DNA of 64,000 nucleotides from Paraburkholderia adhaesiva (GCF_021390575.1 NZ_JAJEJQ010000005.1:220265-284264), one strand, 5' to 3'; positions 1 to 9,255 are shown, counted from the first letter of the stretch. Translations and numbers: made by a program. Notes: generated from the letters alone by a model not told the origin.

Positions 1-495
1 CAGGTGCAACTTGCCGATGCCCGTGCGGGAGAGGTCCGCAGCCGCAGTGAGCATGCGGCGCAGTGCAAGCCGCTTACGTTTGACGAAATGGATACGCTGG
101 TGGATGAGTTCGAAGGGCAGCTGCGCGCGGTGGAGAAGTTCACGAGCTCGAACCGCGAAGGCGAGCTGCAACGCACGCGCAAGGCACTCGCGAGCGCCTC
201 GCAGAAGGCACAGGCGTCACTGGGCAAACTCGACCAGGGGGACGATTCGGCCAACGGCGCGGCTCATGGCAAGGTGGTGGAAACGTATTTCCGTGCCATA
301 CTCGCGTTCAACGCCGCGTTCTGTAACTGGATCAACCAGCCGCTTTTGACCGTTTCCAGTCTCGCACTGACAAATGTGCGATCGGGCCTCGTACGCATCC
401 AGGAATCGCTCAAGTGCTACGAGCTCCAGACGGGTGAAGCCAGCAAGGGCCATGGCGTTCCTGTCTCGCCGCATGCGGCGCTCCCGGCTCGTTGA
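1..495 (+). CDS. Internal head protein paralogue, C-terminal part (5' end outside window)
   Basis: The frame is open from the first base, so the true start lies upstream; 164 residues are visible. Near the end the segment FRAILAFNAAFCNWINQP lines up with YYRSLLNFNKAFAQWTYQP in the next plus-strand gene (984-2858), which identifies the two as paralogues. In phiKZ-like phages such families are packaged inside the head (inner body) and trimmed by the prohead protease. No maturation site is seen in the visible part. Helical, charged, no membrane segment. The paralogy is seen directly; the internal-head role is inferred from the neighbour. Confidence 0.5.
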   Translation, partial: QVQLADARAGEVRSRSEHAAQCKPLTFDEMDTLVDEFEGQLRAVEKFTSSNREGELQRTRKALASASQKAQASLGKLDQGDDSANGAAHGKVVETYFRAILAFNAAFCNWINQPLLTVSSLALTNVRSGLVRIQESLKCYELQTGEASKGHGVPVSPHAALPAR

Positions 496-571
496 TGGTC
501 CGGATGCCCGAGGTGGTGTGAGAGGAGGAAGGCCCGTGCGCCAGAGAACATCACGGGCCCGCGCTCGCGGG

Positions 572-709
572 TTATCGCACCCAGTGGCACACGCGGTGAT
601 GATGATGGTCGTAATGACACACCTGATGCGAATGCGCTTCGGCCAGCGCCGGGGCGAGGACAACAAACGCAACCGCGGTAACCGCCAGAATCTTTGCAGC
701 GAATTTCAT
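572..709 (-). CDS. Small secreted His/Cys-rich peptide (45 aa)
   Basis: A 45-codon gene on the minus strand. The start at 709 is preceded by CAGGAGTAGGGA, a good ribosome binding site. Residues 1-24 form a signal peptide ending ALA-EA. The mature part is about 21 residues, with two cysteines (VCHYDHHHHRVCHW) flanking a run of four histidines. This suggests an exported metal-binding or disulfide-bonded peptide. It lies antisense between two phage head genes, as cargo genes often do. A GC-rich palindrome (558-571) sits just after the stop. Family not recognised; no function is claimed. Confidence 0.6.
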   Translation of the reverse strand: MKFAAKILAVTAVAFVVLAPALAEAHSHQVCHYDHHHHRVCHWVR

Positions 710-983
710 TCCCTACTCCTGTGTTGAACATGCGGCCAGCGATTTGGCCGTTGCCGTATTAACGCCTGGATCTCCTGTCTGGTAGACGGCAAGTTCATTA
801 CGTGCCGAAAGCAATGTAACGACGAATTACGAGATTGTCAGGTGTGTCTGACATTTAAGTCTGCATTCCGTTGTCGTGCTCCAGTTCGCTGCCGCGTCAA
901 GCAGCAATGCATTCAGTCATCCACAGGAATCCTCATTTTTTAGAGATAAGAAAACACGCCGATACAGTATGGAGGGAAAAGGT
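710..983. other. Intergenic region, no gene seen
   Basis: It separates the minus-strand secreted peptide from the plus-strand head gene starting at 984. The frame of the downstream gene stays open up to a GTG at 876, but the residues before 984 look unlike the family and a strong ribosome binding site sits at 971-976. No convincing promoter hexamers and no TATATTAC element were found. Confidence 0.4.
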
Positions 984-2858
984 ATGCGACGGTTTTTCCT
1001 GGGCCTTGAGGCCTTTGATGATGCGCCGACGGGTGCCGAGGAAGATGAAGGCAAACCCGCTGGTGCACAAACGCCACCCGAGCCAGATGATGAGGGCAAG
1101 CCCCCAGTTGAAAAGCCGGAGGGCGAAGGGGGCACGAAAGATGGCGCAGTCAGTGGCGCGGAACCGCCACCGCCGGCACCCGATGCCGGAGCGGATTCCG
1201 GTGTAGACAGCGCGGCTGCACCCGCTTCAACTCCCCCCGTCCCCGCAGACCCAGTCGCTGGCGCGGATCAGGCAACTCCGGTGCCGGGGGTGCCAGTCGA
1301 ACCGGCAGCCGCTGTGGCGCCCGCCGGAAGTGACGCGGCAGCAGCCGCTGCCGAGGGAACGGAAGGTGCGACTGCTGACGTACCCAAACCCGATGTCGAG
1401 CCCGTGCCATCACTGCCCGATGCGCCAGTGACCGGCGAGGTCTCACCCGAGCCCGTGAAGCCGACACCGGTCGGCGCGACGAATGCATCCGATGCAGCAT
1501 CAGACGTTTCGGGCCTGCCTGCGCAACCCGAAGCGGAACCCGCGGCAGATGCAGAGGCGCTTGAATCGCTGCGCGAACAGCTTGCGCTTGCCTGGGCAAT
1601 GGAAGAAGCCGTCAATGAACTGGGCGAGGCCGGCGAGACTTCCGCTGAAATCGGTCAGGACCTCGACGAGTCGGAGCGGAATATCCAGATCGCCGATTCC
1701 CTCAGTGATGTCGCTTTCGTTGCCGACAAGATTGAGAAAGCGACGCCGGCGGAAGCGGCGCTCATGGAAACAGCGGGAGATCTTGCCGTGGCCGGCACCG
1801 ATGTCGAGCCCGAGCAGGTCGTGCCGTCAATGGAATCGTATATCGGCACGACGATCGCCACCGAAGGGATCAAGGAAACGGTTACGAAGATCCTGCAGGG
1901 CATCATGCAGTTCATCGAGCGGGTCTGGGAGAAGATCCGGGCGTACTGGCGCGTCCACGGCTCCCTGCCGATGTGGCGCAAGCGCATCGAATCCCTGCGC
2001 AAACGGGTGCAGGCGGCCAGTGACGAGGTGATCAGGCAAGACGTTACGGCCCCCCTCTCGCTTGCGGGCCTCGTGGTGGACGAGCAGGTCGGATCAGAGG
2101 CTTCCGTGGGTATGATAGATACGAACATCTCGCGGATGGTCAAGACGGTACACGGTGTCTTCAGCAACTATGCCAACGGCGTAGTGGAGCGCGGGCACGA
2201 TATCGTCAAGGCGTTGACGGAATTCGACCCGAACCAGCCCGAGAAGGCCGTGAATGACCTGAAGAACAAGCTTGCCGGCATGCATGCCGAGGGTATGGAA
2301 AATGGCAAGTCGCTCACGCTGCCCGGCAACTTCAAGCTCACGCTCGACGTCTACAAGGCGCAGCCCGACGAAGACGCGGAGGCAGCGCTCGAGCGGTTGC
2401 GTAACTCCGGCGTCAAGCTCGTGAAAGGCCAGATCCACCCTGTGCATCACATGGCCAAGGTTCAGATACGGTTGAACCGGATGAGCGCCGAGGAATTCAA
2501 GCGGCTGGCGATCAGCATGCTGGGAAATGGCGATGAACTGCTGAAGTCGCTCGAGTACTTCTACGAAAAGCCCTATCAGCAGATGGAGGCGTTGTCGAAG
2601 CAGATCAAAGGCGCGTCGGCGCAGGCGACGAATGCGATTGGCAAGGCAGGCGAAACCGCCATGGCCAAGGGCAAGACGGTGGGTTACTACCGCTCGCTGC
2701 TGAACTTCAACAAGGCGTTTGCGCAGTGGACGTATCAGCCTTTCGTGCCACTGTACTCGTATTCGCTGCGCACGCTGCGCGCCATGCTCGAACTGGTGGA
2801 AGCCTATCTGAAGCCGCTCGGCGTAAAGGCGGAGGAACCCAAACCACAGGCAGCCTGA
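984..2858 (+). CDS. Internal head (inner-body-like) virion protein, 624 aa, with predicted maturation site
   Basis: The start at ATG 984 follows GGAGGGAAAAGGT and gives the family-like opening MRRFFLGLEAFDD. Residues about 15-190 are a low-complexity Pro/Ala/Glu-rich propeptide-like stretch. Around residue 294 is SYIGTTIATE|GIKETV, an A-x-E site of the kind cut by the phiKZ prohead protease gp175, followed at once by an amphipathic/aromatic helix (IMQFIERVWEKIRAYWR). The remaining roughly 330 residues are helical and end with the segment shared with the partial gene at 1-495. The predicted role is a protein packaged within the capsid and processed on maturation. The motif is seen; cleavage and location are inferred. 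Confidence 0.6.
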   Translation: MRRFFLGLEAFDDAPTGAEEDEGKPAGAQTPPEPDDEGKPPVEKPEGEGGTKDGAVSGAEPPPPAPDAGADSGVDSAAAPASTPPVPADPVAGADQATPVPGVPVEPAAAVAPAGSDAAAAAAEGTEGATADVPKPDVEPVPSLPDAPVTGEVSPEPVKPTPVGATNASDAASDVSGLPAQPEAEPAADAEALESLREQLALAWAMEEAVNELGEAGETSAEIGQDLDESERNIQIADSLSDVAFVADKIEKATPAEAALMETAGDLAVAGTDVEPEQVVPSMESYIGTTIATEGIKETVTKILQGIMQFIERVWEKIRAYWRVHGSLPMWRKRIESLRKRVQAASDEVIRQDVTAPLSLAGLVVDEQVGSEASVGMIDTNISRMVKTVHGVFSNYANGVVERGHDIVKALTEFDPNQPEKAVNDLKNKLAGMHAEGMENGKSLTLPGNFKLTLDVYKAQPDEDAEAALERLRNSGVKLVKGQIHPVHHMAKVQIRLNRMSAEEFKRLAISMLGNGDELLKSLEYFYEKPYQQMEALSKQIKGASAQATNAIGKAGETAMAKGKTVGYYRSLLNFNKAFAQWTYQPFVPLYSYSLRTLRAMLELVEAYLKPLGVKAEEPKPQAA

Positions 2859-2875
2859 AACACCGTGTTTCGAAC

Positions 2876-2905
2876 AAAAAAGGGAGAGCGCTGCTCTCCC
2901 TTTTT
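2876..2905. terminator. Bidirectional intrinsic terminator
   Basis: Perfect 8-bp stem GGGAGAGC/GCTCTCCC (2882-2889 and 2893-2900) with a 3-nt loop, flanked by an A-run on the left and five T on the right. It lies between two convergent genes and can end both. Confidence 0.85.
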
Positions 2906-2924
2906 GCTGTCTGGTCAGACGGGA

Positions 2925-3380
2925 TCAGTACGCCGGTGCATACTGGACAGGGGCCATTCCCGCAACCTGGTTTCCCTTCGCGTACATACATTGCGCGTAC
3001 GCGTTGTTGTACTGCACCTGAATGCCCATCTGGGCATTGGACGAATTTCCTGCGCCGAGCGCTGCCCCCGCGGTCGCGCCGACGGCGGCACCCGCACCCG
3101 CCGCGTGGCCGTGCCAGCTCGTCGCGGCGCCGAACGCTGCACCGAGTGCCGTCGTCAGCAATGCCGTTCCAACCGCGCTCGCATTCGCGCGGTCCGCCTG
3201 CCCTTCAACCTGCGACGCTGCGTACTGCTTGCACGTGTCCTGTTCCTGCTGAAACACCTCAAAGGGCACCGCTTGCCCGGGCAGCACCTGTACGGTCGGC
3301 CCCACCGGCGTGCTGGCGCACGAACAGAGAAACAGGGTCGCGCCCAGCACGAGCATCGGGCGCAGGAGGATATTTTTCAT
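2925..3380 (-). CDS. Glycine-zipper outer-membrane lipoprotein (cargo gene)
   Basis: 151 residues. The N-terminus has a lipoprotein signal with lipobox LCSC followed by ASTPVG (cysteine at about residue 20). A central glycine zipper (GTALLTTALGAAFGAATSW, then GAGAAVGATAGAALGAG, residues about 70-115) should insert into or associate with membrane. A C-terminal cysteine occurs in AQCMYAKG. The ribosome binding site is weak. A consensus TATAAT box lies upstream on the same strand. It is convergent with a phage head gene and looks like a host-type lysogenic-conversion gene. Known relatives are small envelope proteins; a surface-exclusion role is possible but not shown. Confidence 0.7.
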   Translation of the reverse strand: MKNILLRPMLVLGATLFLCSCASTPVGPTVQVLPGQAVPFEVFQQEQDTCKQYAASQVEGQADRANASAVGTALLTTALGAAFGAATSWHGHAAGAGAAVGATAGAALGAGNSSNAQMGIQVQYNNAYAQCMYAKGNQVAGMAPVQYAPAY

Positions 3381-3418
3381 GTTCGTCGCGGATAAAAGAC
3401 GTGCAGTTGACCGGCAAA

Positions 3419-3424
3419 ATTATA
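3419..3424 (-). promoter_or_regulatory. Host-type -10 box for the lipoprotein gene
   Basis: TATAAT on the minus strand, 39 to 44 bases upstream of the start at 3380. The -35 position holds only a poor match. It contrasts with the TATATTAC elements used ahead of the phage operons. Confidence 0.4.
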
Positions 3425-3562
3425 CGGGCGGGAGATATCTGAAATTTCGTTCCGGAGCCCGGCGTGCCGGTAATTGACAATCCTTGACGCTAGTCCTGAA
3501 CAATTTCTTAGATTCACGATGGGGACAGGTCGATCTTATGCAACGACGCGAGTGGATCGACC

Positions 3563-5119
3563 ATGCCCAAACTTCTCCTGGCTGTTCCCGAGACGTACGA
3601 CAGTGTCACGCGCCCCATCATCTACGACGTTACGCGCCAGCTGTTCGCCTGGACTGGGCTGCCGCCCGACACGCCGATTCTCTATCCGTCCGCCCACGGC
3701 ACAGTCCAGCAGCCGGGTTCGGAACGCCTGCAGGAGCCGCTGAAGGCTGAGCTTGCATTCAACGATCAGGTGAGCGTTGAAGTCGACGAGACCGTCGAGC
3801 AGGATCGTATCCTGAGCACTGCGGTGCTGTATCCGGACAACCTCTTCATTTTCCGTGATCCGCGGGTCGAGACGATCCTCAAGCCGGTTTATTCGTCGAC
3901 CGAGGTCACGATCAATTTCAAGTTCCGCTCGGTCGATGAGGTCAAGGCGAAGCGCTGGCGTGAGCAGATGCGGGTGCGCGTCTCCCAGTTGCGTGACGTG
4001 CTGCTCATCGACATCCGCTACGCCTACCAGATTCCGCCTGCGGCCCTGCTGGTCCTGAGGGAAATCCATCGTCTCATGGAAAACATCGCCGGTTATGGCG
4101 ACACCTTTGCGCACTGGTTCGGCGAGCATGTGACGCCGGCGGCCACTGTCGAATCCAACCTGAGCGGCGAGCAGATGCAGGTGGCCTTCACCGAGCACCA
4201 GATGCGCATCGTGGGCATGTGGGATTTTGAGGGGGCGCCCGAGCCCGGTTCGAAGGAAGACGAAGGCGATACCTGGACGATCGGTGTGGCCTTCAAGTTC
4301 AGATACGACAAGCCGGTGTCGGTCGTCATGGACTATCCGCAGATGATCCACAACCAGGTCATCCGGCTTCGCGACGACACCCTGCCCTTCAATCCGGATC
4401 AGGTCAGCAAGCACTATTCGCTCTCGGCGTACTTCTTCGAGCATTTCAACAAGGCACGTGCGCTCGAAGGGATGCTCAAGGGCCCGGAGATTGTCGGCAA
4501 CGAGGGCCTGCGCTTTCCTCGCTGGGATGAATTCCTCCCGAAGTCGACGGCACCCTGGTACATCCGCATCTTCAGCGGCATGATTTCGCTCGATCTCGCC
4601 GAGGGGCGCAATCCCAGGCGCCTGATGAGGCTCGACAGGCTGCCCGAAGGCTACACGATGAGTGAGCGGATGAAGGCCTTTGTCGAGGGCGAAGCGCCAT
4701 ATATGACGCGGCTTTTCTACTCGGTTTTCTCCTGCAACCTCTATCTCTCGAACGACATCCAGCCCGATGGTTCGATTGAGGTTGATCCGGATCTCAATGT
4801 CCTGACAACGTTCGATCCCAACCCCCGGGCGCGCTTTCACGTATGGCTGGGCCTTTGCTACAACTGGCGCTTCCTGAGCCCGGCGGCGCTCGCGCGGCTC
4901 ATGGCGAATTTCGACATCCTGCAGCTTATCGTGAATGGCTTGTGGCCCGACCTGCCATCGTGCTGCCTGCCGTACGCGATTGGCAGCAGCAACCAGACGT
5001 CAAGCGCCTCGATGGCCTGCCTGATGAATGGCGGTGCGGATGGTGCCAATGGCATGCTTGATACCGGCATGAAGACCGTCGAGACGTTCTATGTTCAGTC
5101 GATCAGTGAGGATGCCTGA
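3563..5119 (+). CDS. Jumbo-phage virion structural protein, 518 aa (baseplate-type)
   Basis: First gene of a tightly packed plus-strand structural block (3563-10351). 518 residues, no signal peptide or membrane segment, mixed alpha/beta. It opens MPKLLLAVPETYDSVTRPI and contains many aromatic patches (KHYSLSAYFFEHFNKARAL, about 290; LFYSVFSCNLYL, about 390). The C-terminus is Cys/Ser-rich (DLPSCCLPYAIGSSN). The next gene starts 17 bases later. The family is not recognised by name; large myoviruses related to phiKZ carry rows of such virion proteins next to the tail hub, and that context is the basis of the call. Confidence 0.5.
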   Translation: MPKLLLAVPETYDSVTRPIIYDVTRQLFAWTGLPPDTPILYPSAHGTVQQPGSERLQEPLKAELAFNDQVSVEVDETVEQDRILSTAVLYPDNLFIFRDPRVETILKPVYSSTEVTINFKFRSVDEVKAKRWREQMRVRVSQLRDVLLIDIRYAYQIPPAALLVLREIHRLMENIAGYGDTFAHWFGEHVTPAATVESNLSGEQMQVAFTEHQMRIVGMWDFEGAPEPGSKEDEGDTWTIGVAFKFRYDKPVSVVMDYPQMIHNQVIRLRDDTLPFNPDQVSKHYSLSAYFFEHFNKARALEGMLKGPEIVGNEGLRFPRWDEFLPKSTAPWYIRIFSGMISLDLAEGRNPRRLMRLDRLPEGYTMSERMKAFVEGEAPYMTRLFYSVFSCNLYLSNDIQPDGSIEVDPDLNVLTTFDPNPRARFHVWLGLCYNWRFLSPAALARLMANFDILQLIVNGLWPDLPSCCLPYAIGSSNQTSSASMACLMNGGADGANGMLDTGMKTVETFYVQSISEDA

Positions 5120-5136
5120 TTGTTACGGGAGGCGAG

Positions 5137-6489
5137 ATGCCGATAATCGATGACGAGCGCTTTCCACCGCATCCGCGACCCGACTCCATTCGCATCACCG
5201 ATCCGAAGTACAAAGGAATCGCGGTCGACAACCGCTACATTCCGGCCACCGATCTGCTCACGCATGTGGAGGGTAGCAGCTGGACGGTCGAGTATTACAG
5301 CCAGGTCCTGGATCGTGATATCACGATCCTCGGCCAGTCACTGCACAAACCACCCCAGTATCTGCAGTACCGGCATATCGGGCAACTGGAGTTGAAGGTC
5401 AGCCAGCCGCTTGCCGCCACGCAGGAGCCCAATACCAAGAAGATGGGTTACAAGGGCGGCGCCAACCTCTATCCGGTGCTTATTCCAAACCAGGGCGATG
5501 TCTTTGTGGCCCAGGTCGACGACGGCCGCTTTGGCATCTTCAACGTCACGTCGACCGAGCGCAGGAGCTTCTACAAGGACAGCGTCTACGCAATCGAATA
5601 CGAGATGCTCGACTACGCCACCCCGGATCGTCGTCGCGATCTCGAGGTCAAGACGATCCAGCGGCTCGTCTATGTCCGTGACTACCTCCAGTGCGGGCAG
5701 AATCCACTGGTTGAGGCAGCACTCTGGCAGAAGCTCGTGAAGCTGCACAGCCGTTTCGACTCGATGCTGAAGACATACATGAAGCAGTTCATGAGCGAGG
5801 AGTTCATGACGCTGCTGGTGCCGGGCCAGCCGTGGCCCACGTATGACGCGTGGCTCGTGCGTGCACTGACCGAGCTCTTCGAGACGACCGCATCGACGGA
5901 ACTGCTGGCGATGCGGCAGCTGAACTGCGATGACGATCCATCGATGTCCTGCGTGCAGCTCTGGAATGTGCTCGTGAACAAGGACCCCGATCTGCTGAAA
6001 TTCGTGAACCAGCGTGCGGGGCTTGCCTGGACGACGCGCTTTACGCGAAACGCGATGTTCAACGGCATCCGCTGGAGCGGGATCGAACTGGTGGTGTATC
6101 CAGTCGACGTCGAGATGACGGTTGATCAGGAACTCGTTGGCATCGAGCCGCTGACCGACAGCGAACTTGAGCCGACGACCTCGCGCGCAGGGCGCCTCGA
6201 GGACCTGGTTACGACGCAGGCGCTCGCCGGTCTGCCTTACGAGGGCGCGCCGCTCATCCACCCTGTGCTGTGCGACGACCGCTACGTGTTCTCGCGTCGC
6301 TTTTACGACAACACGGAAGGACAGTCCCGGCTCGAGCTGCTTGTGGGGGACTATCTCCATGACAACACGCTCAATCCTGACCTGCTTGATGTGTTCTGCG
6401 AGACCTGGCACGCGTGGGGAGCACTGGAGCGCTTCTACTACACGCCCATCGTACTCATGTTGATGCGCTGTGCTATTCGACGTGCATAG
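5137..6489 (+). CDS. Jumbo-phage virion structural protein, 450 aa (baseplate-type)
   Basis: The start at ATG 5137 follows ACGGGAGGCGAG. 450 residues, soluble. An early beta-rich part (HVEGSSWTVEYYSQVLDRD, TILGQSLHKPPQYLQYRH, about residues 43-80) resembles the N-terminal ligand-type barrels of tail and baseplate proteins. The rest is helical, with repeated Trp/Tyr/Phe. It lies between two structural genes on the same strand with only short gaps, so they are probably cotranscribed. The exact virion position is unknown; baseplate or tail is the best inference. Confidence 0.48.
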   Translation: MPIIDDERFPPHPRPDSIRITDPKYKGIAVDNRYIPATDLLTHVEGSSWTVEYYSQVLDRDITILGQSLHKPPQYLQYRHIGQLELKVSQPLAATQEPNTKKMGYKGGANLYPVLIPNQGDVFVAQVDDGRFGIFNVTSTERRSFYKDSVYAIEYEMLDYATPDRRRDLEVKTIQRLVYVRDYLQCGQNPLVEAALWQKLVKLHSRFDSMLKTYMKQFMSEEFMTLLVPGQPWPTYDAWLVRALTELFETTASTELLAMRQLNCDDDPSMSCVQLWNVLVNKDPDLLKFVNQRAGLAWTTRFTRNAMFNGIRWSGIELVVYPVDVEMTVDQELVGIEPLTDSELEPTTSRAGRLEDLVTTQALAGLPYEGAPLIHPVLCDDRYVFSRRFYDNTEGQSRLELLVGDYLHDNTLNPDLLDVFCETWHAWGALERFYYTPIVLMLMRCAIRRA

Positions 6490-6574
6490 CGGCGCGTGTA
6501 GTGGCGTGTATAGCCGCGTGTGCAACTGCGTTTGCCATGACTCCACGGCCTCATGCGTCACCAGGGAGAAGGAG

Positions 6575-7234
6575 ATGAAACAGCATGTCCCCCGCGTGAT
6601 GCCGGTCTCGCGGCCGCCCACGGCGAGCTGGGTGCCGCCGGCCCAGCGCGATACCGCGTGGTGGATCTTCTACCGGCTTTTTCGATGCAGGCTCAAGCGG
6701 ATCCTGACCATTCCGCTCGAAGAGATGCAGGAGGTGGGTACCCCCACCTCGTTTGATCCCGATGTCGACCGGCAGATGCAGAACGAGCGCGTGGAGCGCA
6801 TGCTCTCGATCGTCCAGATGGCGCACCTTTGGGGAGAAGGCGTTTCGATCGGGCTCGTCGATCCGCGTGATGCGACGGAGATCTACGAGCGCCTGAGCAA
6901 TCACCTTTACGCCTGGAAGGACAAGCTTGAGAACGAGGTCAATACCCGCAACGCGCCGCTTGAGGACCTCGTAAAGCTCGATGCCTTTGCGAACGTCGTG
7001 TACGCACTGGCCAGATACCAGTTTCCCCGCGATTACATGGATTCGCGCTTCGAGCGCAAGGCGCGCAGTCTCTTCGCCTTCACGGGCGAAAGCCTGCTCA
7101 AGCCACTCAAGCCGGCGCCCACACCCGTCAACCAGGTGACTGGTGAAGAAGACCCGGGCGAGCAGCGCCTGAGTCTTGCCGACGCGTTCGTGCGCGGGCG
7201 CCCCTCCCCGGCCTCGGCACTACGCTGGAAATAG
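6575..7234 (+). CDS. Virion/baseplate-associated protein, 219 aa
   Basis: The frame is open from about 6470, but ATG 6575 has the only good ribosome binding site (GGGAGAAGGAG) and starts a Pro-rich head MKQHVPRVMPVSRPP. Residues about 40-130 include NERVERMLSIVQMAHLWGEG and a helical pair, as in small baseplate wedge or assembly proteins. The C-terminal 35 residues are Pro-rich and probably flexible. Located between a structural gene and the hub-like gene. Family not recognised. Confidence 0.45.
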   Translation: MKQHVPRVMPVSRPPTASWVPPAQRDTAWWIFYRLFRCRLKRILTIPLEEMQEVGTPTSFDPDVDRQMQNERVERMLSIVQMAHLWGEGVSIGLVDPRDATEIYERLSNHLYAWKDKLENEVNTRNAPLEDLVKLDAFANVVYALARYQFPRDYMDSRFERKARSLFAFTGESLLKPLKPAPTPVNQVTGEEDPGEQRLSLADAFVRGRPSPASALRWK

Positions 7235-7279
7235 ACAGGCGAGGCGCTGCTGGATCAAGGCAGACGCGAGGGAGGCGCC

Positions 7280-8692
7280 ATGGAGTTCGAACAGTCCGCC
7301 TTGATGGTCGATGTCGAGCAGATCATCAACGGTGGGTCCAACCCGGTACATTTCACGGTCGGTGCGACCATCCTGGTTACGACCACGAACACGATCGTCA
7401 ACCCGATCAAGGTGACAGGTATCGACCTGAGGCGCGATTACCTGAATCGCTACTCGGACGAGCTGATCATCACCACCGAAATCCTTGCGGGACAGTACAG
7501 CAACCTCGTCTACCCGTACAAAAACGCGGTCGACATCACGCTCACGCGCACGCCGCTCATGGAGGTCGGCGACACGCCAGACGCTGGCAGCACGGTGCAG
7601 TCCGAGCGGTTCACGGCGACCCTCCTCGACGAAGGCTCGCCCCTGCTTGAGCAGAATACGCCCTTTGCGCCCACCCAGCCGAACCTGGATCTCACGGGCC
7701 CGGTAACGGTGCAGTTCCAGCTCGTGAACAAGGCGCTCGAGCAAATGCGAATGATGGATGTGGGCCAGGTTTTCCGTGGCTGCTCCGTTGACGACGCGAT
7801 CAGGACTGTGCTGACCAATGCGTCACAGACGACGACTGTCGACGGTCAACGCACCGTCCAGGGCGTCACGATGATCCCGTCCGCCAACCCGACGCCGCGC
7901 GAACATATCGTGATTCCGCATGGCGTGAGACTGGTAGACGTGCCCCAGCATATCCAGAAGCACTGCGGCGGCGTCTACAACGCCGGCATGGGCTATTTCC
8001 TGCAGGGCAACCAGTGGTATGTCTATCCGGCACTGGATACGACGCGCTTTAACAGCGCTGCGGCGAACTCTCCTACCCTCACCGTGCTCAACGTACCGTC
8101 GAACAAGTTTCCCCAGGTCGAGCGCACGTATCGGCAGTCTGGCACGAACCTGATGGTGATGGCCACCGGCAGCGTGAAATTTCGTGACCCCAGCAATCAC
8201 GCGCAACTGAACCTGGGCAACGGCGTGAGATTCTCGGACGCCTCGAAGTTCATGGATGGCTTTGTCTCGGTGTCGGACAACCGTGCGCTAGCTTCACGCG
8301 GCAGCGTCAACAACGAATTCATCGGCACGTCCCGCCCCAACGGCAACAACAACGTCCACGTCTCAGGCAATCCCGTCAACGCGAATTCGCTTGAAGAGTA
8401 TTCGAATCTCGCGCGTGCGATGGGCGCGTCAATCACCATGGAGTGGGAGAACTCGAATCCAGACCTGATCGTACCGGGCATGCCGGCACAGGTGCTGTTC
8501 CTGCAGAACGAGCAGATCCAGACGCTGACGGGTGTGGTGATCGGCGCCCAGCACTATACGCAGATGCGCGGTCAAGGATTCAGCGCGTCGCGCTATGTCA
8601 CCACAACGCACCTGAACATCTTTCTGCAACCCCAGGATCAGACCAGTCCGGCCTCTGCCACAGGTGCCGGCACGCCCCAGGATGCATCATGA
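7280..8692 (+). CDS. Tail hub-like baseplate protein, 470 aa
   Basis: 470 residues with the order typical of myovirus hub proteins (T4 gp27, Mu gp44, gpD families): an N-terminal beta domain (FEQSALMVDVEQIING; ILAGQYSNLVYPYKNAVDI), a helical recruitment segment (FRGCSVDDAIRTVLTNAS, about 174-191), a segment with the hub-like pattern VDVPQHIQKHCGGVYNAGMG followed by a Tyr-rich strand (QWYVYP), and a C-terminal beta domain (LIVPGMPAQVLFLQNEQIQTL). The Thr/Ser/Pro-rich tail is probably disordered. Its stop overlaps the next start (ATGA), which suggests coupling. The hub role is inferred from architecture, not from a confirmed family match. Confidence 0.45.
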   Translation: MEFEQSALMVDVEQIINGGSNPVHFTVGATILVTTTNTIVNPIKVTGIDLRRDYLNRYSDELIITTEILAGQYSNLVYPYKNAVDITLTRTPLMEVGDTPDAGSTVQSERFTATLLDEGSPLLEQNTPFAPTQPNLDLTGPVTVQFQLVNKALEQMRMMDVGQVFRGCSVDDAIRTVLTNASQTTTVDGQRTVQGVTMIPSANPTPREHIVIPHGVRLVDVPQHIQKHCGGVYNAGMGYFLQGNQWYVYPALDTTRFNSAAANSPTLTVLNVPSNKFPQVERTYRQSGTNLMVMATGSVKFRDPSNHAQLNLGNGVRFSDASKFMDGFVSVSDNRALASRGSVNNEFIGTSRPNGNNNVHVSGNPVNANSLEEYSNLARAMGASITMEWENSNPDLIVPGMPAQVLFLQNEQIQTLTGVVIGAQHYTQMRGQGFSASRYVTTTHLNIFLQPQDQTSPASATGAGTPQDAS

Positions 8693-9156
8693 GTACGCCT
8701 GCTGTCCTCGTGCTGGATTTTAGCCAGCCAGCCGAGGAAGTATTGCTGGCCCAGATCAACCATGACAACGCCACGCTGATTACACCCGATCAGGTTCGCA
8801 TGGGTTACGTCGGTGCGCTTCCCCAAATCGATTCTGACGGCAGGAACACCACGGTCTATGTGAGCGCTGCGCAGGGGGCGAACCTCGAGGGCGCTGGATA
8901 CTTCAATTATCACCGCATCGACATCAGCACGGTGCCCGGTACGCGTTCGACGCTCTTCACGCTTGTCGCCCAGAAGAAGCTGTCTGATCTGCTGCCAGAC
9001 ATCAACGCGCGCTTCTCGCTGAACCTCACACGGGCCGATATCGTCGATGCGCGACTGCCCTCTGTCGCGGCGGGTCAGACGCTCAATGCGAGCTTGACCA
9101 TGAGCGCCCGCGCCCTGCTGTGGACCGGAACGCTTGCGCTGACGCTCACCCGATAA
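8689..9156 (+). CDS. Small virion protein, paralogue 1 of 3
   Basis: 155 residues; the start overlaps the stop of the hub-like gene by four bases. It contains VLLAQINHDNATLITPDQV, then a conserved-looking GRNTTVYVSAAQG and YFNYHRIDIS, and ends in a beta strand pair (RALLWTGTLALTLTR). Two further genes downstream (9256 and 9866) share the plan: a helical N-terminus, a beta core and a C-terminal W/T-rich strand such as VTVPL[DN]W. The set probably forms related subunits of one tail or neck part. No enzyme motif. Confidence 0.45.
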   Translation: MSTPAVLVLDFSQPAEEVLLAQINHDNATLITPDQVRMGYVGALPQIDSDGRNTTVYVSAAQGANLEGAGYFNYHRIDISTVPGTRSTLFTLVAQKKLSDLLPDINARFSLNLTRADIVDARLPSVAAGQTLNASLTMSARALLWTGTLALTLTR

Positions 9157-9255
9157 GCCATCCGCCGGACATCCGCAACATGCTATGAGCCGGTAGCCAG
9201 AGCCGGTCACCCAGGCGCTGGCGTCAAATCGTTTCGTTCCAGCTATGGAGGTCGT

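Noticed and set aside
3474..3502. TTGACA (3474-3479) before the gene at 3563 as a sigma70 promoter
   Set aside because: At 17-base spacing the -10 position reads TGAACA, too weak to support a call.
3536..6621. Long open frames on the minus strand (434 and 427 codons)
   Set aside because: They lie exactly antisense to the structural genes at 3563 and 5137, have low-complexity His/Arg/Val-rich content and no ribosome binding site; high GC explains them.
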